Shown: positions 1 to 6,916 of the stretch, piece after piece
How positions within the stretch are numbered: position 1 is the first letter of the stretch
How the letters are laid out: each line of letters begins with the position of its first letter
From: Clostridia bacterium
Lineage (GTDB): Bacteria; Bacillota_E; RBS10-35; JAJYVN01
Length of the DNA: 8,933 nucleotides
Reading direction: 5' to 3'
NCBI GenBank assembly: GCA_027335515.1
Contig: DAHWHT010000362.1
Location: 1 to 8,933 of the forward strand
Position numbers and translations under genes: made by a program
Notes under the pieces: generated by a model
Databases searched by the model: none
What the model was told of the DNA's origin: nothing
What the model saw: only the letters and a program-made list of their open reading frames with translations

Positions 1-49
1 TTGTCCAGGCCGGCCAGGCCGTCGCGCTCAGTTGACCCGCAGCCCTCGG

Positions 50-56
50 AAGCAGG
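50..56 (+). promoter_or_regulatory. Ribosome binding site favouring start GTG 64
   Basis: AAGCAGG, continuing as TGAT, matches the anti-Shine-Dalgarno complement AAGGAGGTGAT at all but one base. It is 7 bases before GTG 64, the ideal spacing. It argues that the in-frame codons 1-63 upstream are not the true start of the molybdoenzyme. Confidence 0.6.
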
Positions 57-63
57 TGATACG

Positions 64-3000
64 GTGACCGATTCCACCGGTTCGCAGGGTGCGCCCGCCC
101 GTACCAAGGAGGTCCGCTTTGGCGTGCCGTCCGGCCTGCCCCGTGATACGCGCGCCCACCGGGGTCGCAACGCGGGCATCCATCCGCGCATCGAGGCCGC
201 GGGGGGTACGCTGGCGGGCCATCCGCCCACGGAGCAATGGACCGACTGGCAGGAGTTGGACGCGCGCAGTTGGCCGCGGCGCCGCCTCAAACGGTATGCC
301 CTTGTCCCGACAGTTTGCTTCAATTGCGAAGCCGCCTGTGGTCTGCTTGCCTTCGTCGACAAGGAGACCGGAGAGGTCCGCAAGTTCGAGGGCCAGCCCC
401 TGCACCCCTCCAGCCGTGGGCGCAACTGTGCCAAGGGTCCGGCCACGGCCGCCCAGGTCAACAATCCAGAGCGCATTCTCTACCCCCTGCGACGCACGGG
501 CGATCGCGGTCAGGGCACGTGGGAGCGCGTATCCTGGGATGCCGCCCTCGACGACATCGCGGGACGGATCCGCGCCGCCCTCGACGCCGACCGCCGCGAT
601 CGGATCGTCTACCATGTGGGTCGCCCCGGAGAAGATCTCTACACCGAACGCGTCATCGCGAGTTGGGGCGTGGATGGCCACAACTCCCATACCAACGTCT
701 GCTCATCGGGTGCGCGGACCGGCTTCCACTACTGGATGGGTTTCGACCGCCCCATGCCGGATTTCGCCAAGGCGCGATTCATCCTGTTGATCTCAAGCCA
801 TCTGGAGGCGGGCCACTACTTCAACCCGCAGGCGCAGCGCATCGGCGAAGCCCGTCTGGACGGGACGCGGGTGGCGGTGATCGACACACGGCTCAGCAAC
901 AGCGCCTCGCAGGCCGACTGGTGGCTGTCCCCTTGGCCGGGAACGGAGGCCGGGCTGCTGCTGACGATGGCCAACCTCCTGCTCCAGCGGGGGTGGATCG
1001 ACGAGGAATTCCTCGAGGCATGGGTCAACTGGCGCGAGCTGATGGAGGACCGCTCCTATCTCGACCGCTTGGCGCAAAACGGCCAACTTCGCCCAGGGGC
1101 GCGGCCGGTCACGTTCGCCGCGTTCCTTGAAGTCCTGAAGGAATTGTATGCGCCGTACACCGTGGCCTGGGCGGAAAAGGAATGCGGGGTGTCCGGAGCG
1201 GCCGTGGAGGAGATCGTCGAGGAAATCCACCGCGCCGGGCACGCCCTGGTCACCAACATCTGGCGTAGCGCCGCGTCCGGCCATTTGGGCGGCTGGATGG
1301 TGGCCCGCGCCCTGTTTTTCCTCAACGTTCTGGTCGGTGCGGTCGGCTGCGAGGGCGGGGTTCTGCCTGCCGGGTGGACAAAGTTCATTCCCATGCCGCC
1401 AAGCGAACCCGAACCGATCCGCGTGTGGAATGAGATGCACTTTCCACGCGAATTCCCCTTGGCGAATCTTGAGATGAGCTTCTTACTCCCCCACCTTCTG
1501 CGCCAGCACGACCGCGAGCTGGACGTCTACTTCTCACGCGTCTACAACCCGGTCTGGACAAACCCCGACGGATTCAGCTGGATAGAGATGTTCAAACACC
1601 CCCAGCGCATCGGCCTGCATATTTGCCTGACGCCCGTCTGGAGCGAAACGGCGCTGTTCGCCGACTATGTGCTGCCCATGGGATTGGGACCGGAACGGCA
1701 CGACCTGCACAGCTACGAGACCCACGCTGCGCAGTGGCTCGGTTTTCGTCAGCCGGTCCGCCGCGTCTTTCGCGAGGCCAAAGGGGAAACGTTAGCGGAT
1801 ACGCGGGACGCGAACCCGGGCGAGGTGTGGGAAGAAAACGAGTTCTGGATCGAGTTGTCCTGGCGGGTCGATCCCGACGGCGCAAGGGGAATCCGCAAAC
1901 ACTTCGAGTCTCCGTACCGCCCAGGGGAGAAAATCCGGATCGATGAATACTATCGCTGGATTTTTGAGCACTCGGTACCGGGGCTTGCGGCCGCGGCCGA
2001 GGCGGCAGGCATGGCCCCGCTGGAGTATATGCGCAAGCACGGAGCCTTCACCGTCACCAACGACGTGTATGGGCGACACCGGGCCCCGATTGCGTCCGCG
2101 GTGGCGGAGCAAGCCGAGGTCCACGATGGCGCAGCCTGGACCCGGACGCCCCCGCCGCGGGTGAACCTCCGCCCCCAACCCGGTCCCTTTCGCGACCCTG
2201 AAGGCCGACTGCGCGTGGGCATCGCGCATGGCGGGCAAATCGTCGAAGGCTTCCCCACCCCCTCCGGCCGCCTCGAGTTCTTCAGCACGACGTTACGGGA
2301 TTGGGGCTGGCCGGAATACGCCATCCCGATCTACCCCCGGGATGCGCAGGCCAGAGAGCAGTGGCCGCACCTGGTCAGCCAGGTGCACCACGCACACCTG
2401 CGTCCGGACGCGCAGGAGTTCGTCCTCCTCCCAACGTTCCGGCTGCCGACGCTCATCCACAGCCGAACGAACGGCGCCAAGTGGCTGTATGAAATCTCGC
2501 ACATCAACCCGGTGTGGATGCACCCGGACGACGCTCGGCGGATCGGCGTGGACACCGGCGACCTGGTGCAGGTGGAAACAGAGATCGGCAGCTTTGTCGA
2601 TCGGGTCTGGGCCACCGAAGGTATCCATCGGGGCGTGATCGCCTGCAGCCACCACCTCGGTCGGTGGCGCCTGGACGACGCCCAGGGCCCGGAACGGTGG
2701 AACTCGTCGCTGGTGCGCCTCGAGCAAGTCCAAGAGCGCTGGCACCTCGATGTTCTGCATGGCGTCCAGCCCTTTGCCAGCAGCGACCCAGACTCCCGCC
2801 GCATCTGGTGGACGGACGGCGGTGTGCATCAAAACCTGATCTTCCCGGTGCAACCGGACCCCATCAGCGGCCAGCACTGTTGGCACCAGAAGGTGACCGT
2901 GCGCCGGGCGCCCGAGGGCACCCCGTACGGGCAGATCCGCGTCGACACCGAGGCGGCTCATGCGGTCTACAAGCGCTGGCTTGAGTGGTGCCGTCCGCGG

Positions 3001-3084
3001 ACGCAGGCAGGCGATCTGCGACGTCCGATCCACATGCTGCGTCCGCTCAAGCCCCATCCGGACGCCTTTCGGATCCCCCGCTAG
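64..3084 (+). CDS. Molybdopterin (bis-MGD) oxidoreductase catalytic subunit, DMSO reductase superfamily
   Basis: This is a large molybdoenzyme subunit of about 1006 residues. Counting from GTG 64, a C-x2-C-x3-C cluster at Cys85, Cys88 and Cys92 with a fourth Cys122 (context RNCAKGP) is the usual N-terminal [4Fe-4S] site of the family. Cys213, in HTNVCSSGAR, lies where the Mo ligand is expected, so a cysteine-ligated Psr/Phs/Ttr/Arr-like enzyme is likely. The C-terminal fifth, from about residue 797, has the pattern of a molybdopterin-dinucleotide binding domain (HINPVWMHPDDA, GDLVQVETEIG). I see no twin-arginine signal with a hydrophobic stretch before the cluster, so it may act in the cytoplasm or travel with a Tat-bearing partner. 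Electron-transfer subunits, if any, lie outside the window. The frame is open to position 1 (TTG), so an upstream start is possible, but GTG 64 has the better ribosome binding site; GTG 124 is a second candidate. The substrate is not identifiable from sequence. Family call is firm, start moderate. Confidence 0.9.
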   Translation: MTDSTGSQGAPARTKEVRFGVPSGLPRDTRAHRGRNAGIHPRIEAAGGTLAGHPPTEQWTDWQELDARSWPRRRLKRYALVPTVCFNCEAACGLLAFVDKETGEVRKFEGQPLHPSSRGRNCAKGPATAAQVNNPERILYPLRRTGDRGQGTWERVSWDAALDDIAGRIRAALDADRRDRIVYHVGRPGEDLYTERVIASWGVDGHNSHTNVCSSGARTGFHYWMGFDRPMPDFAKARFILLISSHLEAGHYFNPQAQRIGEARLDGTRVAVIDTRLSNSASQADWWLSPWPGTEAGLLLTMANLLLQRGWIDEEFLEAWVNWRELMEDRSYLDRLAQNGQLRPGARPVTFAAFLEVLKELYAPYTVAWAEKECGVSGAAVEEIVEEIHRAGHALVTNIWRSAASGHLGGWMVARALFFLNVLVGAVGCEGGVLPAGWTKFIPMPPSEPEPIRVWNEMHFPREFPLANLEMSFLLPHLLRQHDRELDVYFSRVYNPVWTNPDGFSWIEMFKHPQRIGLHICLTPVWSETALFADYVLPMGLGPERHDLHSYETHAAQWLGFRQPVRRVFREAKGETLADTRDANPGEVWEENEFWIELSWRVDPDGARGIRKHFESPYRPGEKIRIDEYYRWIFEHSVPGLAAAAEAAGMAPLEYMRKHGAFTVTNDVYGRHRAPIASAVAEQAEVHDGAAWTRTPPPRVNLRPQPGPFRDPEGRLRVGIAHGGQIVEGFPTPSGRLEFFSTTLRDWGWPEYAIPIYPRDAQAREQWPHLVSQVHHAHLRPDAQEFVLLPTFRLPTLIHSRTNGAKWLYEISHINPVWMHPDDARRIGVDTGDLVQVETEIGSFVDRVWATEGIHRGVIACSHHLGRWRLDDAQGPERWNSSLVRLEQVQERWHLDVLHGVQPFASSDPDSRRIWWTDGGVHQNLIFPVQPDPISGQHCWHQKVTVRRAPEGTPYGQIRVDTEAAHAVYKRWLEWCRPRTQAGDLRRPIHMLRPLKPHPDAFRIPR
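106..112 (+). promoter_or_regulatory. Second Shine-Dalgarno-like site inside the molybdoenzyme frame
   Basis: A perfect AAGGAGG lies 11 bases before the in-frame GTG at 124. The spacing is somewhat long, so GTG 64 is preferred, but an alternative or second initiation at 124 (about 986 residues) is possible. No conserved residue would be lost by starting there. Confidence 0.35.
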
Positions 3085-3514
3085 CGGACGAAGTCGCCTG
3101 CGGGGGCGGGGCCAACTGGACGGCGTAACGTGCCCAGGATGTTCATCCATCTCCACTCGCGGCCCGCGGCCTTCCAACGGCCTCGGGCCGCCGCCGCCGG
3201 CAACCGTCGCGGCACCCGGATTCCCACCGAACGCTGCCTTGCGACGTGGCGGCCGTACGGCGCAGTGCCTGGAACCACACTGCGCCGACACCCAGGCCGA
3301 GCGCCGCCGGGCGCACCAGGGCCGCGGCCCGCCAACCCCAAGACCGGCACCGCCATCACCAGGGCGCGCAAGGGGGCGCGTTTTCGCCGGACTCTGAAAG
3401 TGAGGCCATTTGGTCGCCATACCCCGCCAGACAAAACCGCCGACGGCCGATTGCGGCCGGTCTCGGTCACCGGTGGCGGGCGGGGGGACAAAACGCTGAA
3501 GGCCTTGTCCCACA
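3085..3514. other. Intergenic region without a convincing gene
   Basis: This 430-base gap lies between the convergent molybdoenzyme and tRNA-Arg(CCU). The open frames across it are typical chance frames of GC-rich DNA, rich in Arg, Pro and Gly and without ribosome binding sites. On the minus strand, a hydrophobic stretch (ALVMAVPVLGLAG) and a second one in another frame (LGLGVGAVWFQALRRTA) sit next to each other around 3230-3370. They could be a frameshifted remnant of a small membrane protein. The only other structure I see is the inverted repeat at 3485-3511. Confidence 0.5.
3485..3511 (-). terminator. Inverted repeat just downstream of tRNA-Arg(CCU), possible terminator
   Basis: GGGACAA and TTGTCCC form a perfect 7-bp stem around a 13-base loop, starting 4 bases beyond the encoded CCA of tRNA-Arg on its downstream side. 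There is no run of T after it on either strand, so it is at best an imperfect intrinsic terminator. It could also stop read-through from the molybdoenzyme side. Confidence 0.35.
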
Positions 3515-3590
3515 TGGTGCGCCCGGGAGGACTCGAACCCCCGCACAGGGTTTAGGAAACCCCAGCTCTATCCTGCTGAGCTACGGGCGC
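3515..3590 (-). tRNA. tRNA-Arg (anticodon CCU)
   Basis: Read on the minus strand, the 7-bp acceptor stem is GCGCCCG with CGGGCGC. The D arm is GCTC/GAGC, and the anticodon stem GGGGT/ACCCT closes the loop TTCCTAA, giving anticodon CCT (reads AGG). The T arm is GGGGG-TTCGAGT-CCTCC with one G-U pair, the discriminator is A, and CCA is encoded. All arms are canonical. It lies 54 bases beyond the histidine kinase stop codon but has its own promoter. Confidence 0.96.
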
Positions 3591-3612
3591 AAACAGCATA
3601 AACGCGCAGTAC

Positions 3613-3641
3613 ATCATAGCAACGGGCAGTGAGGGGATCAA
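3613..3641 (-). promoter_or_regulatory. Promoter of tRNA-Arg(CCU)
   Basis: On the minus strand, TTGATC (3641-3636, 4 of 6 to TTGACA) and TATGAT (3618-3613, 5 of 6 to TATAAT) are exactly 17 bases apart. The predicted start near 3606 leaves a leader of about 15 bases before the tRNA 5' end at 3590. The -35 begins only 3 bases after the histidine kinase stop codon, so the tRNA is probably transcribed independently of the two-component operon. Confidence 0.75.
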
Positions 3642-3644
3642 GCA

Positions 3645-5090
3645 CTAGCCGGAATCCGTCGAGGCGTCCACAGCGCCTTTCGCGGGCCAGACCACCGTGA
3701 CACAAAGCCCACCTTCGGGCAGCGCTTCGGCGTGCACCCTCCCCTGGTGCAACTCGACCAGCGTTTGCACAATCGCCAGCCCAAGGCCCGCACCATGCGC
3801 ATCCCCCGAAGCCCCCCGCGCGAAGCGTTCGAACAGATGGGCGGCAGTCTCCTGGGCAATGACGATACCCGGGTTGGCGACGCGCAGGCGCACCGCCTCC
3901 GGCTCGACGGCCAGGGACACCTGAGCCACCCCGCCCGGCGGTGTATGGCGGGCTGCGTTGTCCAAGAGGTTCCATAAGACCTGGCTCAGGCGGTCCGGAT
4001 CCGCCCTGACAACGGCATCATCGTCCGGAACGTCGAAGGCAAACGATATGTCGCGGGCGAGGGCCACGGGCTCCAAGGACAACGCCACCCGAAGCAACAC
4101 TTCCTTGAAGTCGACATCCTCGGGACGCAATTGCAACCGACCGACTCGGGCGCGGGACAAGGCCAACAGGTCGTCCACCAGCCGGGTGAGGCGTGCCGTC
4201 TCGGCGACCGCAAGGTCCACGTAGCGCGCGCGAACGCTCGGCGGGGCGGTGCCCGCCCGAATGCCCTCCAAGGCCCCCCGCAGGGCCGCCAAGGGCGTGC
4301 GCAGTTCATGGCCGACATCCGCCAGGAAGTCGCGCCGGTAACGGTCAACCGCCTGCAGCTGTTCGGCCATTTCCTGTAGGCTCTGGGCCAGCGAACGCAC
4401 TTCCGACGATCCGGACGCCGCCACGGGAACCTCAAACTCACCGGCCGCGATGCGCGTGGCCACCCGCCCCAGCCCCCGGATCGGCCGCGCCAGGCGGGCC
4501 CCCAGCCAGGCAAATAGCAGCGCCGCCACAAGCAATCCCAGTGTGGCGACCAAGGCCAGTCGCGCCGCCACGGCCCGCAAAATGGCCGCGCCACCCACCG
4601 GCGCCACCCACAGCACGACCAAGGGTGGGCTGGCGCCACTGGCCGCCACTGGGACGCCGACCACGGCCTCTTCTGTTCGCGGCTTGCGGCCATATGCGAC
4701 CGCTCCTGCGCGCGTGTGCCCGGCGAGGATGTCCCGCACCTGGGCGGATGTCACCCAGCGCGTGTATGGACCGAACCCGGCACGCCCAAACTGGCGCACC
4801 ACCCCACCCTGGGAGGAGATGACCCAGACGTGCCCGCCGGTATCCCTTACCACCGTGGCAATGCGCGGCATCGCACGCGCGGGAGGCAGGCGCAGCAACC
4901 GGCCCACCGTGCGGGCGCGGTACGTCAAGCCCGAGAGTCGGCCGTCGGTGAAGTAGTGCCCGAAGAACGCGGCCAAGAGCACACCGAGCACAGAGAACGT
5001 CAGCAGAACAACGACGACGGAGCCAAGCACCAACTGGCTGCGGAGGTCTGCAGGGGTCCTTCCCCGGCGCGTCCCTTTGCGCTTGCTCAT
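3645..5090 (-). CDS. Two-component sensor histidine kinase (HAMP, HisKA, HATPase)
   Basis: A membrane sensor kinase of 481 residues. A basic N-terminus is followed by TM1 (about 19-43), an extracytoplasmic sensor region of about 125 residues with no fold I recognise, TM2 (about 170-198), a HAMP linker (199-250, ARPIRGLGRVATRIAAGEF) and the HisKA dimerisation helix with the phospho-acceptor His261 in DVGHELRTP. The ATPase domain shows an N box (Asn374 and Asn378 in LWNLLDNAA), a G1 box of the NPG-x-x-I type at 406-411, and a G2 box GAGLGLA (433-439). The NPG form replaces the common DxGxG, resembles that of CusS-like kinases, and need not impair activity. The ATG overlaps the regulator's stop codon by 4 bases (ATGA), so the two are translationally coupled. 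The stimulus is unknown. Confidence 0.95.
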   Translation of the reverse strand: MSKRKGTRRGRTPADLRSQLVLGSVVVVLLTFSVLGVLLAAFFGHYFTDGRLSGLTYRARTVGRLLRLPPARAMPRIATVVRDTGGHVWVISSQGGVVRQFGRAGFGPYTRWVTSAQVRDILAGHTRAGAVAYGRKPRTEEAVVGVPVAASGASPPLVVLWVAPVGGAAILRAVAARLALVATLGLLVAALLFAWLGARLARPIRGLGRVATRIAAGEFEVPVAASGSSEVRSLAQSLQEMAEQLQAVDRYRRDFLADVGHELRTPLAALRGALEGIRAGTAPPSVRARYVDLAVAETARLTRLVDDLLALSRARVGRLQLRPEDVDFKEVLLRVALSLEPVALARDISFAFDVPDDDAVVRADPDRLSQVLWNLLDNAARHTPPGGVAQVSLAVEPEAVRLRVANPGIVIAQETAAHLFERFARGASGDAHGAGLGLAIVQTLVELHQGRVHAEALPEGGLCVTVVWPAKGAVDASTDSG

Positions 5091-5785
5091 GGCGCGCGAT
5101 CTTCAACCGAGAGCTTGTAGCCGACGCCCCAGACCGTCTCAATGCGCCAGGGCGGCCGCTTGTCGGGCCAGGCGTCCAGCAACTTCTTGCGCACGCGCGT
5201 GATGTAGGCGTCGACGACCCGGTCGTCCACGTCCGTGTTCATACCCCAAACGCGATCCAACAACTGGCTGCGCGTCATGGCCCGATTGGGCGCCTGCGCC
5301 AACGCGAACAGCAGGTCCACTTCGCGCGGCGACAGCGACACGCGCTGGTTTCCGAGGTGGACCGCATACTGTTGGCGGTCGACGCGCAGGGGACCCAGGG
5401 TGATGGCCTCGGCCGTGAGCCTTCCGCTGCGCCGCAACAGCGCCCGGGCACGCGCCAGAACCTCTTCGCTGTCAAACGGCTTAACGACGTAGTCGTCCGC
5501 ACCGAGCCCGAACCCCCGCACCTTGTCGCGGGTATCCGCACGTGCGGTCAGGACGAGCACGGGCAGATCGCGCTCCTGCCGCAGTTTCTGAAGGAAGGCA
5601 AATCCGTCCATCCCGGGCAGCCCCAAGTCGAGGACCACCAGGTCGGGCAGAAAATCGTCGGCATCCGCCAGGGCGGTCGGTGCGTCCGTGTACCGACGGA
5701 CCAGATAGCCGGCCCGTTCGAAATGCAGGCCCAGCACCTGCGAAATCGACGCGTCGTCTTCCACAATGGCGACGTGCGGCTCCAC
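5087..5785 (-). CDS. OmpR/PhoB-family response regulator
   Basis: The partner of the downstream histidine kinase, 232 residues from GTG 5785. The receiver domain has the acidic pocket Glu9, Asp10 and Asp11, the phospho-acceptor Asp53 (VVLDLGLPGMDG), Thr80 and Lys102 (YVVKPF). The C-terminal winged-helix DNA-binding domain includes LSPREVDLLFALAQ and ends in TVWGVGYKLSV. The frame is open as far as about 5941, but receiver homology begins at GTG 5785, which has GGAG 5 bases upstream and a further AGGAG behind it. Starts further upstream would add about 50 residues unlike the family. A TATATT (5908-5903, minus) could be a -10 but has no good -35. Phosphorylation by the kinase should control DNA binding; the inverted repeat at 5848-5873 is a candidate target. 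Confidence 0.95.
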   Translation of the reverse strand: MEPHVAIVEDDASISQVLGLHFERAGYLVRRYTDAPTALADADDFLPDLVVLDLGLPGMDGFAFLQKLRQERDLPVLVLTARADTRDKVRGFGLGADDYVVKPFDSEEVLARARALLRRSGRLTAEAITLGPLRVDRQQYAVHLGNQRVSLSPREVDLLFALAQAPNRAMTRSQLLDRVWGMNTDVDDRVVDAYITRVRKKLLDAWPDKRPPWRIETVWGVGYKLSVEDRAP

Positions 5786-5830
5786 GCGGTCTCCACTCCT
5801 GACGGGCGATGCTTCCGCGCACTGCGCGCG

Positions 5831-5837
5831 CCTCCTT
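5831..5837 (-). promoter_or_regulatory. Perfect Shine-Dalgarno site upstream of the regulator, out of frame
   Basis: On the minus strand a perfect AAGGAGG stands 8 bases before a GTG at 5822-5820. That GTG is 37 bases upstream of the regulator start and in a different frame, which runs on as an overlapping arginine-rich chance-like frame to 5481. The site may be a decoy, part of a leader structure, or the start of an overlapping upstream peptide that affects translation of the regulator. Confidence 0.35.
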
Positions 5838-5847
5838 CCCCGCACCG

Positions 5848-5873
5848 ACCACGAACCGTTGACAAGTCGTGGT
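5848..5873. promoter_or_regulatory. Inverted repeat around the rhodanese -35, candidate operator
   Basis: ACCACGA (5848-5854) and TCGTGGT (5867-5873) are perfect 7-base inverted arms with a 12-base spacer, giving arm centres 19 bp apart, close to two helical turns. The rhodanese -35 hexamer lies inside the spacer. A dimeric regulator bound here would affect the rhodanese promoter and could also act on the divergent two-component operon. As RNA on the minus strand it could also form a hairpin in the regulator leader. Confidence 0.45.
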
Positions 5874-5887
5874 GCCCGCCATAAGGT
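5859..5887 (+). promoter_or_regulatory. Promoter of the rhodanese gene
   Basis: A perfect TTGACA (5859-5864), a 17-base spacer and TAAGGT (5882-5887) form a sigma-A/sigma-70 type promoter. The -10 keeps only the T-A-x-x-x-T core, which is common in GC-rich genomes. A start near 5894 gives a leader of about 35 bases to TTG 5929. Confidence 0.65.
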
Positions 5888-5928
5888 AGCATTGCCGATC
5901 AGAATATAGGGCATTGGGGGGCAACGGA

Positions 5929-6771
5929 TTGGCAGGCTCATACGCGCGGCCGGAGGTCCTGGTGGAAACAGCGTGGCTGGCAGAGCACCTCAAGGACACC
6001 ACGATCCGCATCGTCGAGGTGGACGAGGACGACGACCTGTATGCCGGGGGGCATATTCCCGGGGCAGTCAAGCTGAGCTGGTGGAAGCAGCTTGAGCATT
6101 CGATTCAGCGGGATATCGTCACCGGCACAGACTTCACCAGCGTATGCGCAGCCGCGGGAATCGGCCCGAACACAACCGTTGTCTTCTATGGCGATAAGAG
6201 CAATTGGTTTGCCACCTATGCCTACTGGCTGTTCAAGTACAACGGATTCGACCGCGTCCAAATCCTCAACGGCGGTAGGCAGAAGTGGATTGCCGAAGGC
6301 CGCGAGCTCACGACGGAGATGCCCTCGTACGCCGCGACTGACCCCGTCCATCCGGGGACGCCGCGGGACTCCATCCGGGCGCTGCGCGACCGAGTCCTCC
6401 AGTCCGCGGGCAAGGCGGCCCTCGTCGACGTGCGGTCGCCACGGGAGTATTCGGGAGAGATCATCGCGCCAGAAGGATACCCGCAGGAGGGTGCCCAGCG
6501 CGGCGGCCACGTACCCGGCGCGGTGAACATTCCCTGGGCCCAGAGCGTTCGCGAGGATGGCACCTTCAAGGATGCGGATGCCTTGCGCGCCCTGTATGCC
6601 GGCCAGGGAATCTCGTCAGACCGCGAAGTCATCGCGTACTGCCGCATCGGCGAGCGTTCGTCCCACACGTGGTTTGTGTTGACCGAGTTGCTCGGATACC
6701 CGGCGGCACGCAACTACGACGGCTCCTGGACCGAATACGGCAACATTGTCGGTGCGCCCATCGAGCGCTGA
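5929..6771 (+). CDS. Thiosulfate sulfurtransferase (two-domain rhodanese)
   Basis: A tandem rhodanese of 280 residues that moves a sulfane sulfur from thiosulfate to a thiophilic acceptor such as cyanide or a protein thiol. The N-terminal, catalytically inactive domain begins near residue 8 (VLVETAWLAEHL), carries VDEDDDLYAGGHIPGA, and has GDKSNWFATYAYW where an active loop would be. The C-terminal domain starts around residue 155 and contains LVDVRSPREYSG, GGHVPGAVNIPW and the active loop CRIGERSSHTWF with catalytic Cys238. This loop and overall pattern resemble CysA-type rhodaneses of actinobacteria and Firmicutes. No signal peptide is seen, so it is probably cytoplasmic. TTG 5929 gives an N-terminus (MAGSYARPEVLV) like that of relatives; TTG 5914 would add 5 residues, and neither has a strong ribosome binding site apart from a GGGGGG run. 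The gene is divergent from the two-component operon. Confidence 0.93.
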   Translation: MAGSYARPEVLVETAWLAEHLKDTTIRIVEVDEDDDLYAGGHIPGAVKLSWWKQLEHSIQRDIVTGTDFTSVCAAAGIGPNTTVVFYGDKSNWFATYAYWLFKYNGFDRVQILNGGRQKWIAEGRELTTEMPSYAATDPVHPGTPRDSIRALRDRVLQSAGKAALVDVRSPREYSGEIIAPEGYPQEGAQRGGHVPGAVNIPWAQSVREDGTFKDADALRALYAGQGISSDREVIAYCRIGERSSHTWFVLTELLGYPAARNYDGSWTEYGNIVGAPIER

Positions 6772-6803
6772 CGGGACCGCCGCGCGACGCGGTGCACGCG
6801 GGC

Positions 6804-6809
6804 TATAAT
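6804..6809 (+). promoter_or_regulatory. -10 element for tRNA-Ser(UGA)
   Basis: A perfect TATAAT lies 12 bases before the tRNA 5' end, in the 50-base gap after the rhodanese stop codon. No good -35 is found at 16-18 bases upstream (the region is CGCGCG), so this is either a weak or activated promoter, or it supplements read-through from the rhodanese. Confidence 0.55.
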
Positions 6810-6821
6810 GGCTCGTGGCGT

Positions 6822-6909
6822 GGGGAGATGGCCGAGCGGTTGAAGGCGCCCGCCTTGAAAGCGGGTGGTCCGCAAGGATCCGCGGGTTCGAATCCCGCTC
6901 TCCCCGCCA
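6822..6909 (+). tRNA. tRNA-Ser (anticodon UGA)
   Basis: The acceptor stem is GGGGAGA with TCTCCCC, followed by discriminator G and an encoded CCA. The anticodon stem CCCGC/GCGGG closes loop CTTGAAA, giving anticodon TGA at 6856-6858, which reads UCA and other UCN codons. A long variable arm (GGTCC-GCAA-GGATC, one G-U pair) and the D-loop pattern GGCCGAGCGG are diagnostic of class II tRNA-Ser. Confidence 0.96.
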
Positions 6910-6916
6910 CCTGTCA

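Noticed and set aside
2293..3546. Minus-strand frame of 417 codons
   Set aside because: It mostly mirrors the molybdoenzyme gene and a tRNA; composition is Arg/Pro/Gly-rich and no domain is recognisable.
3130..3555. Plus-strand frame of 141 codons ending in VRPGGLEPPHRV
   Set aside because: The end is the antisense of tRNA-Arg(CCU), a well-known source of false GLEPP-type proteins; the rest is Arg/Pro-rich and lacks a ribosome binding site.
5481..6071. Minus-strand frame of 196 codons across the regulator and rhodanese start
   Set aside because: It overlaps both real genes and has chance-like composition; only its internal GTG with a perfect Shine-Dalgarno site merits mention, as reported separately.
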